From Spirirestis rafaelensis WJT71-NPBG6 (GTDB taxonomy: Bacteria; Cyanobacteriota; Cyanobacteriia; Cyanobacteriales; Nostocaceae), in NCBI GenBank assembly GCA_019359015.1, contig JAHHID010000058.1, forward strand, positions 1 through 50,220: a DNA stretch of 50,220 nt, in the 5' to 3' direction. Below the pieces are notes generated by a model. That model made no database searches, was not told the DNA's origin, and was given only the letters and a program-made list of their open reading frames with translations. Below are positions 17,089-23,103 of the stretch, piece by piece (within the stretch, counting starts at the first letter, position 1; each line of letters starts with the position of its first letter). The translations under genes were made by a program, and so were the position numbers.

Positions 17089-18426
17089 CTAAAATTTCAA
17101 ATCTGCGGCACGAGCGCTGAATGGTTTTGAGCGTTGATTTGCTGGGGGTTGGGCGAAGTTTCTGCTGGATAAAGCGGCGATCGCCCGCGCATATTGCGGA
17201 TCGTTTTGAGTCGCCACCAAATTTGGATTAATCGCCAACTGACGCTCTTGCGCCTGTGACAAATCTATCTGGATATCAGGGGTGATACCTTTATGGTTAA
17301 TGTCTGTTCCTTGAGGGGTGTAGTAATGAGCAATGGTGATAGCTACGCCTGAACCGTCTGGTAGTTCATGCACCGATTGTACCAAAGCTTTACCAAAGCT
17401 TTGACTACCAACAACTACCGCCCGCTTATTATCTTTAAGTGCGCCTGTGAGGATTTCACTAGCACTAGCTGAATTATTATCTATAAGTACTGCCAAGGGA
17501 CGTTTTGTAATGGCAGTGTTATTTGCCTTGCTGAGTTCAGTTCCTCCCACACGGTCTACGGTCTTGACAATCGGACCATTATCTATCCACATGCGAGCAA
17601 TTTCAATGCTTGCAGTCAACAAACCACCGGGATTTCCGCGCAAATCTAAGACGTAACTATCAACTTGCTGACCGTTCAAATCGCGGATCGCTCGCCGCAT
17701 TTGATCGGAAGCGTGTGCGCTGAACTCTCGCAATTTGATATAACCAACACGCCGAGAACCTTCTTGCTTGAGGGTGTATTTGACCGTTGGCACTTCAATA
17801 GTGGCTCGTGTCAGGTTGACATTCATTTCTCTTTGACCCTGACGTGCAAGCCGCAAGGTTATAGCAGTACCCGCTTTGCCGCGAATCAGCTTAGAAGCGT
17901 CTTCTACTTTCAGGTCATGTGTGGGTTTGCCGTCAATTGCTACAATCTCATCACCGGCTTTGACACCTGCTTTGAGTGCTGGCGAATTTTCTATAGCTTC
18001 CACAACGGTGAGTCGCTTGGTTTTTTCATTCAGTTCCATCCGAATGCCAATCCCAGAGACTTCGCCAGATGTTTGGCTGGTTAGGGCATCATACTGTTTC
18101 GGGTCCATGAACCGAGTGTAAGGATCGCCCAATTTTTTTAAAGCTTCCCGGATGGCTATATAAGCTTCGTCACGAGAAGAATAATTTTTACTTAAAAGGC
18201 TTTGTCTAGTTGCTTGCCAATCTTGTTGATTAAATTTGCCATCAACGTATTCACGATTTACTAATTGCCACACTTGGTCTACAATCGCTTTTGGGCTATC
18301 TTGTAAGGCGGCGCGGACGGAGCGACACCACGCTTGACCGAACACAGACAAAGTTGCTGTTGTGGCGATCGCTCCACCAATCAAGGCTACTTGGAGCGGC
18401 GAGGAACGTTTCGCAGATTGGTTCAT
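17089..18426 (-). CDS. ctpB: Carboxyl-terminal processing protease (S41A)
   Basis: A 445-aa Tsp-like serine protease with an N-terminal export or anchor segment (LQVALIGGAIATTATLSVFG, residues 12-31). A CTP N-terminal region follows, then a PDZ domain at about 115-200 (GEVSGIGIRMEL, AGDEIVAIDG) and the S41 catalytic domain. The catalytic Ser lies in IDNNSASASEILTGAL and the Lys in GSQSFGKALVQS; the substrate groove motif VLDLRGNPGG is intact. Cyanobacteria have CtpA (D1 maturation), CtpB and CtpC; the PDZ and N-terminal pattern fit CtpB best, but the paralogue is not certain. It acts in the lumen or periplasm on C-termini of proteins. Confidence 0.85.
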   Translation of the reverse strand: MNQSAKRSSPLQVALIGGAIATTATLSVFGQAWCRSVRAALQDSPKAIVDQVWQLVNREYVDGKFNQQDWQATRQSLLSKNYSSRDEAYIAIREALKKLGDPYTRFMDPKQYDALTSQTSGEVSGIGIRMELNEKTKRLTVVEAIENSPALKAGVKAGDEIVAIDGKPTHDLKVEDASKLIRGKAGTAITLRLARQGQREMNVNLTRATIEVPTVKYTLKQEGSRRVGYIKLREFSAHASDQMRRAIRDLNGQQVDSYVLDLRGNPGGLLTASIEIARMWIDNGPIVKTVDRVGGTELSKANNTAITKRPLAVLIDNNSASASEILTGALKDNKRAVVVGSQSFGKALVQSVHELPDGSGVAITIAHYYTPQGTDINHKGITPDIQIDLSQAQERQLAINPNLVATQNDPQYARAIAALSSRNFAQPPANQRSKPFSARAADLKF

Positions 18427-18805
18427 GTATATAAGCTGGAATAATTGTGTTATTGACAGTTTAGCAATCTGGCTTTCCAGGAAATTTACCAGAAATTTAT
18501 CGGTTTTGTGCTTAGAAAGCTACAATTCCTTCATAATTTTGCCCTTTAAATTCGGCGGTGGCACTGCGTTACTTTTTAACAATTATCCTTCCGTTTGTCA
18601 TCTCTTTCCGGAAGGTTAATCTTAATTGTTGACACCTTGTCAGTGTAGTCCTCTCACCCTCAATTACTTTTAATAAGATAGCACTAGCTCATCCTTAAGT
18701 GTATGTCTGTAGGACGATATCCAAATTAGCTCTTTTTGCGTGTGCCATGAGACGTATTTTGACAACAAAAAAACATTCATTGAAGATAGGATAAAAATCA
18801 GCAAC
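18427..18805. other. Divergent intergenic region with an inverted repeat
   Basis: Spacer between the divergent ctpB and YdcF-like genes. CCTTCCG at 18587-18593 is mirrored by CGGAAGG at 18609-18615, a 7-bp inverted repeat with a 15-nt loop and no U-tract. It could be a protein-binding site; nothing more can be said. Confidence 0.45.
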
Positions 18806-19447
18806 ATGTGGCAAATGTTACAAAAATTCGCTCTGAGTTTATGTGCTGTGTTGGCTATTTGGCTGATTTTTATCACTATAACCTTACTTAATGCATCATC
18901 CTCGCCAGTTGATGGCTTTTTTGTGCTTGGTGGCAGCATTACAAGAGAAATTTATGTTGCCCAACAAGCAAAACAATCTCCCGAAACGCCGATTTTAATT
19001 TCTCGTGGTTCACCAGACCCTTGTATTTGGCTGATTTTTCAACGAGAAGTAGCACCAATACAAAATGTTTGGTTAGAAAATTGTGCCGATTCCACCTTTG
19101 AAAATTTCTATTATGGTATTCCAATTTTGCGGCGTCTGGGAGTGCATAAAGTCATGCTTATTACTTCCCAAACTCACTTACCAAGAGCCAAATGGTTAGG
19201 ACAAATTCTCTTAGGTGCTAATGGTATTTGGGTAGAACCTGTGATTGTTGAGGAAAAAGGTATTCCCGGTAATCAGGAATCTTGGTTGAAAACGGGAGCG
19301 GATGTAACGCGCAGTATATTTTGGGCAGGTTTAAGTCAATTTATTCAGCCAGAATGTTCAAGTGTGACTAGACTACCTGAAGTGAATATGCAAGATTGGC
19401 AGCAACGCGGTTTTCGGTGCGAACGGCAGGGTAATTTGGGGAGATGA
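18806..19447 (+). CDS. YdcF-like (DUF218) membrane-anchored protein
   Basis: A 213-aa protein with one N-terminal membrane helix (LSLCAVLAIWLIFITITLL) and a DUF218/YdcF domain. FFVLGGSITREIYVAQQA, PETPILISRGS, ENFYYGIPIL and VMLITSQTHLPRAKWLG are typical of this Rossmann-like family, linked in some bacteria to envelope metabolism. Its exact reaction is unknown. An open frame starts at a GTG at 18740, but the ATG at 18806 puts the membrane helix at the N-terminus as usual; ATAGGAT lies upstream. The dispersed 28-bp palindrome begins 44 bp after the stop. Confidence 0.82.
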   Translation: MWQMLQKFALSLCAVLAIWLIFITITLLNASSSPVDGFFVLGGSITREIYVAQQAKQSPETPILISRGSPDPCIWLIFQREVAPIQNVWLENCADSTFENFYYGIPILRRLGVHKVMLITSQTHLPRAKWLGQILLGANGIWVEPVIVEEKGIPGNQESWLKTGADVTRSIFWAGLSQFIQPECSSVTRLPEVNMQDWQQRGFRCERQGNLGR

Positions 19448-19491
19448 GGAGTGGGGAGTAGAGACGCTCCGGTTCCTCGCGTCTGTGGAAA

Positions 19492-19519
19492 GTAGAGACG
19501 CGATTAATCGCGTCTCTAC
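19492..19519. repeat. 28-bp perfect palindromic repeat, intergenic copy
   Basis: A perfect palindrome whose half-site is GTAGAGACGCGATT followed by its reverse complement. An identical copy lies inside the CHAT-TPR gene at 20433-20460, and variants are at 22804-22830, 22841-22867, 23051-23077 and 34729-34757. A partial arm also lies at 19469-19490. Confidence 0.92.
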
Positions 19520-19641
19520 AAAAGTGGGGGAGATGGAGGGATTTTACAGCTACTAATAATGAATAATTAAGCACTGAGAAATGCCGATCGCTCTGGTATT
19601 GTTTAAAATAAGCCTGGATTAGATATGCTTGCAGGTAAACT

Positions 19642-19968
19642 ATGGCAGAAATTCGGTTGGCGATTGAGGGTGAAGATGCGATCGCTGCAACAGAGGAGCT
19701 TTTGGCAATTCCCGGTATATCTGGTAGCTATAAGGTTAGTTCAGAAGCACCGGAAAGAGAGGGAGTAGTCGCAACTGTTGCTAGCATCGTTGGTATTGTT
19801 GGGGGAACGATCGCTATTGCTGAACAAATCCGCAAGTGGTATCAAGAGTATAAACAGAAACAATCTGGTAAAAGAATTGAAAAGGTGTTGATTGTGGGAC
19901 GTAATGGCAGACGACTTCTTTTAGAAGATGCAACTTTGGAAGAGATTCGCCAAATTTTAGAAGAGTGA
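19642..19968 (+). CDS. EACC1-like effector-associated protein
   Basis: A 108-aa protein with the pattern of the 'effector-associated constant component' EACC1 family. An N-terminal strand-rich part (MAEIRLAIEGEDAIAATEEL) leads to a hydrophobic Gly-rich helix (VATVASIVGIVGGTIAIAEQ), a basic helix (IRKWYQEYKQKQSG) and a final hairpin (VLIVGRNGRRLLLEDATLEE). In the literature EACC1 is a small constant partner in multi-gene conflict systems that combine CHAT or other peptidases with STAND ATPases; its biochemistry is unknown. Here it precedes a CHAT-TPR gene by 179 bp, separated by a hairpin repeat. It probably acts as a signal-transmitting partner of that protein. An ATG with no strong ribosome site (CAGGTAAACT) precedes it. 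Confidence 0.8.
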   Translation: MAEIRLAIEGEDAIAATEELLAIPGISGSYKVSSEAPEREGVVATVASIVGIVGGTIAIAEQIRKWYQEYKQKQSGKRIEKVLIVGRNGRRLLLEDATLEEIRQILEE

Positions 19969-19976
19969 AGATAAAA

Positions 19977-20050
19977 GAACCCCACCCCGCATTTGAATCG
20001 CGCAAACGCTCCCCTCCCCGCTTGCGGGGAGGGGTTAGGGGTGGGGTTCC
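19977..20050. repeat. Nested hairpin repeat (GAACCCCACCCC type)
   Basis: Outer arms GAACCCCACCCC (19977-19988) and GGGGTGGGGTTC (20038-20049) enclose a perfect inner hairpin of 11-bp arms, CCCCTCCCCGC with a TT loop (20011-20034). A related, longer copy is at 22914-22990. It sits between EACC1 and the CHAT-TPR gene and might reduce read-through. Confidence 0.85.
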
Positions 20051-20147
20051 GAGTATTATGGTAATCAACAGAAGATAAATATTCTCCGAAATCGAGGGTG
20101 ATAGACTTGAGGTAAATGCTGAAGTCTCAAAGTTGTAGAGCAGGAAT

Positions 20148-22268
20148 GTGCAAACCCTCCACCTTGACCTGAAGTCAGTTGCTGATAATTACGTAGAGTT
20201 ACGTTACTTTATTGATAATCCCAACCAGTATCAAAAGCGATCGCTTGCTCTGACAGAAATCGCCGATTTGATTAAGTTGGCTGAGAGAGATTATTATGTT
20301 TCGGATTTACCAGAGGATTATACAGTAACTGGGCAGCGGTTGTATAACTGGTTGGATGGGAGCGATCGCTGGCTGCAACCCTTGCTGGATAAGTATCGGC
20401 ATCAGGGGATCGTTTTAGCGATCAGCACGCCTGTAGAGACGCGATTAATCGCGTCTCTACACCATCTGCCTTGGGAAGTGTTGCACGATGGTAATGGCTT
20501 TTTGGTGCAGCGTGTCCCGGCTATTGTCCCGGTGCGGTGGGTGTCAGATAGTACGGTAAAAAAATTGACAATTGTAGGGGAAGCAGAAAACCGGGCTTTG
20601 CAAGTTGTGTTTATGGCGACTTCGCCTCTGGATGTCAAACCTGTGCTGGATTTTGAGGGAGAGGAAGCACGGATTCTCGAAGCGACAAAGCGGCAACCTT
20701 TAGCATTGACGGTGGAAGAAAGCGGCTGTTTGTCGGAGTTGGGTTATTTAGTTGATGGTTACGACAGGGATTATTTTGATGTTTTACACCTGACGGGTCA
20801 TGCTACTTTACAAGATGGGCAACCCCGCTTTATTACAGAAACCGCAACAGGTGAAGCTTACTATGCCAGTGCTGGAGATATCGCCCAAGAATTACAATTT
20901 CGACTGCCGAAACTCATCTTTCTCTCTGGTTGTCGCACTGGGCAAGCTGGCAATGCGGGTTCTGTGCCGTCAATGGCTGAAGAGTTGCTGAAATCGGGTG
21001 CAAAAGCGGTTTTGGGTTGGGGTCAAAAGGTTTTAGATCCTGATGCTACAGCCGCAGCTGCTGCATTGTATGAGGAATTGTCTGCGGGGAAGCAAATCAC
21101 CGAAGCTCTTGCTAGTACTTACCAAGCATTAATTAAGAACAACGCGCCGGATTGGCATTTATTGCGGCTGTATGCAGCAGGCAATTTACCAAGTTCATTA
21201 GTTACACCTTTGCGGACTCGTGGACGGAAACCAGCACCAGCGCTTTCTGTTTCTACCCAATTTTTAGACCCTGCGGGTAAGGTGAAAGTCCCGACGCGGG
21301 AAAGTTTTGTTGGTCGTCGCCGGCAGTTGCAAAGTTGTTTAAGGGTGCTGACACAATCAACTGATGAAGTTGGGGTGTTGATTCATGGCATGGGGGGTTT
21401 GGGTAAAAGTAGTTTAGCAGCTAGGCTTTGTGACAGACTAGCGAATTTTGAGCGTGTTGTTTGGGTAGGGAGAATCGATGAAGCTAGTTTGGTGAGTCGT
21501 TTGGCTGAAAAGTTGGATGACAACGAACAACGCAAAAGCTTACAAAATTACGATGAAGCGATCGCTCTTTATCAACAAGTCCTGGCTATCGATGAACAAA
21601 TCGGCAATGTCCAAGGTAAGGCAGCGACGTTGTACGAAATGGGGAAACTCAAAGCCGATAAAGGAGAAATAGAGGAAGCGATCGCTCTTTATCAACAAGT
21701 CCTGGCTATCGATGAACAAATCGGCGATGTCCAAGGTAAGGCAGCGACGTTGTACGAAATGGGGAAACTCAAAGCCGATAAAGGAGAAATAGAGGAAGCG
21801 ATCGCTCTTTATCAACAATCCCTTGCTATCACTGAACAAATCGGCAATGTCCAAGGTAAAGCAGCGACGTTGCACCAATTCGGGATACTCAAAGCCAATA
21901 CAGGAGAAATAGAACAAGCGATCGCCCTTTATCAACAATCCCTTGCCCTCAATGAACAAATCGGCGATGTCCAAGGTAAGGCAGCGACGTTGCAGTGTTT
22001 GGGGACACTCAAAGCCAATAGAGGAGAAATAGAAGAAGCGATCGCTCTTTATCAACAATCCCTTGCTATCACTGAACAAATCGGCAATGTCCAAACTAAG
22101 GCAGCGACGTTGTGGTGGTTAGGACATATAGCAGAAGAACAGGGCGATTACAATCAAGCTTTAGATTATTTGCAGCCAGCCTTGGAGATATTGCAGCGTA
22201 TCCAATCTCCTGATGCTGAGAGATTGGGGCAAGCTGTAGAGAGAGTGCAAGATTTAATTCGTAATTAA
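20148..22268 (+). CDS. CHAT peptidase with truncated STAND ATPase and TPR repeats
   Basis: A 706-aa protein starting at GTG with GCAGGAAT before it. CHAT domain: about residues 85-345, with His218 in LHLTGHAT and Cys262 in FLSGCRTG, so the protease dyad appears intact. A STAND/NB-ARC module begins with ESFVGRRRQLQ and a Walker A loop HGMGGLGKSS at 413-422, but stops after about 45 residues (VWVGRIDEASLV). Walker B and all later NTPase motifs are missing; sequence passes from DNEQRKSLQ straight into TPRs. There are five near-identical 40-residue TPRs and one diverged one (about 467-690). Residues about 95-104 (PVETRLIASL) come from an inserted palindromic repeat. Its role is presumably in an EACC1-linked defence or cell-death system; with most of the ATPase lost, ATP-driven control is unlikely. 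Confidence 0.85.
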   Translation: MQTLHLDLKSVADNYVELRYFIDNPNQYQKRSLALTEIADLIKLAERDYYVSDLPEDYTVTGQRLYNWLDGSDRWLQPLLDKYRHQGIVLAISTPVETRLIASLHHLPWEVLHDGNGFLVQRVPAIVPVRWVSDSTVKKLTIVGEAENRALQVVFMATSPLDVKPVLDFEGEEARILEATKRQPLALTVEESGCLSELGYLVDGYDRDYFDVLHLTGHATLQDGQPRFITETATGEAYYASAGDIAQELQFRLPKLIFLSGCRTGQAGNAGSVPSMAEELLKSGAKAVLGWGQKVLDPDATAAAAALYEELSAGKQITEALASTYQALIKNNAPDWHLLRLYAAGNLPSSLVTPLRTRGRKPAPALSVSTQFLDPAGKVKVPTRESFVGRRRQLQSCLRVLTQSTDEVGVLIHGMGGLGKSSLAARLCDRLANFERVVWVGRIDEASLVSRLAEKLDDNEQRKSLQNYDEAIALYQQVLAIDEQIGNVQGKAATLYEMGKLKADKGEIEEAIALYQQVLAIDEQIGDVQGKAATLYEMGKLKADKGEIEEAIALYQQSLAITEQIGNVQGKAATLHQFGILKANTGEIEQAIALYQQSLALNEQIGDVQGKAATLQCLGTLKANRGEIEEAIALYQQSLAITEQIGNVQTKAATLWWLGHIAEEQGDYNQALDYLQPALEILQRIQSPDAERLGQAVERVQDLIRN
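20433..20460. repeat. 28-bp palindrome inserted in frame in the CHAT coding sequence
   Basis: Identical over all 28 bases to the intergenic copy at 19492-19519. It encodes VETRLIASL-type residues directly before HHLPWEVLHDG, a stretch conserved in CHAT proteins. In related proteins the preceding strand runs into this motif with a shorter spacer, so the repeat appears to be an in-frame insertion of roughly ten codons. Confidence 0.85.
21555..22154 (+). repeat. Five tandem 120-bp units encoding TPR repeats
   Basis: Units begin GAAGCGATCGC at 21555, 21675, 21795, 21915 and 22035, exactly 120 bp apart. The GAAATAGAG...CAAATCGGC and GGTAAGGCAGCGACG blocks are nearly identical between units; the part encoding LYEMGKLKAD varies most. 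Each unit carries one HIP1 site. The high DNA identity indicates recent unit duplication or gene conversion. Confidence 0.95.
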
Positions 22269-22353
22269 AAAAGTCAGAATTTAATTTGGCTTTTCAGGTT
22301 GGCATCTGTCGCCTATTTTGAAGAATTGGTGTAAGCGATCCGCCTATTTTGCG

Positions 22354-22665
22354 TTAAGCTGACTCATTAAAGAGCCTTTTAACCTCATTAAAGAGTCTTT
22401 TAACCTCATTAAAGAGCCTTTGATACTCATTAAAGAGCCTTTGATACTCATTAAAGAGTCTTTGATACTCGTTCATCTCCCTCAAAGACTCGTTCATCTC
22501 TCTCAGATACTCGTTCATCTCTCTCAAAGACTCGTTCATCTCCCTCAAAGACTCGTTCATCTCCCTAAAAGACTCGTTCATCTCTCTCAGAGACTCGTTC
22601 ATCTCTCTCAGAGACTCGTTCATCTCCCTAAAAGACTCGTTCATCTCTCTCAGAGACTCGTTCAT
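22354..22665 (-). other. Possible heptad-repeat ORF in the minisatellite
   Basis: 103 codons made almost wholly of MNESLRE / MNESFRE heptads, then FNEYQRL and FNEVKRL heptads, ending NESA. Met and Leu/Phe fall at coiled-coil d and a positions, so the product would be one long coiled coil. The same frame continues upstream through about four more heptads from a GTG-like start near 22745, but a CTATCTCAG variant in unit 15 gives a TAG stop. There is no ribosome site and no non-repeat domain; it may be non-coding. Confidence 0.25.
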
Positions 22666-22760
22666 CTATCTCAGAGACTCGTTCATCTCCCTAAAAGACT
22701 CGTTCATCTCTCTCAGAGACTCGTTCATCTCCCTAAAAGACTCGTTCACCAGTTTTTCAG
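22362..22760. repeat. 21-bp tandem repeat (minisatellite), about 19 units
   Basis: Eighteen clear units of 21 bp and a degenerate nineteenth lie end to end with no spacers. Units 1-5 have the core ACTCATTAAAGAG, units 6-18 ACTCGTTCATCTC, with variants ending CTCAAAG, CTCAGAG or CTAAAAG. The repeat is open on both strands as 7-residue periods: MNESLRE/MNESFRE and FNEYQRL leftward, LVHLSQR/LVHLPKR rightward. It lies 94 bp after the CHAT-TPR stop. Confidence 0.95.
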
Positions 22761-22803
22761 ACTTGTGCCTGGGTTATCATAGCTGGCAGTCGATATAATT
22801 CAG

Positions 22804-23098
22804 CGTAGAGACGCGATTCATCGCGTCTTCTAATCGTCGATAGAGACGCGATAAATCGTCGTCTCTACATTTAAACGATTCATATCATGTCCGCTTGATT
22901 ACTTATTAAACCCGGAGAACCCCACCCCTTAATCCCCTCCCCGCTTGCGGTCCGGGGAGACAAAGCACAGCTTTGGCGGGGTGGGGTGCAGTGTGTGGGA
23001 ATCATAACTAATTATCCGGGCTTGATATCATCGGGTCTTGAAATCGTCGATAGAGACGCGATAAATCGTCGTCTCTACATTTAAACGATTCATCGCGT
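22804..23098. repeat. Cluster of palindromic and hairpin dispersed repeats
   Basis: A 52-bp sequence (starting AATCGTCGATAGAGACGCG and ending ACGATTCAT) occurs identically at 22832-22883 and 23042-23093. A variant 28-bp palindrome arm is at 22804-22830. Between them, 22914-22990 is a longer relative of the GAACCCCACCCC hairpin at 19977-20050. The whole spacer from 22761 to the recJ stop appears to be repeat DNA. Confidence 0.85.
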
Positions 23099-23103
23099 CT
23101 TCT

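Noticed and set aside
21540-22094. Leftward 184-codon open frame in the TPR region
   Set aside because: It is the antisense of the 120-bp TPR repeats; being periodic, any open frame persists by chance.
22362-22760. CRISPR-like array
   Set aside because: The 21-bp units are directly joined with no unique spacers, and no cas gene is near; it is a minisatellite.
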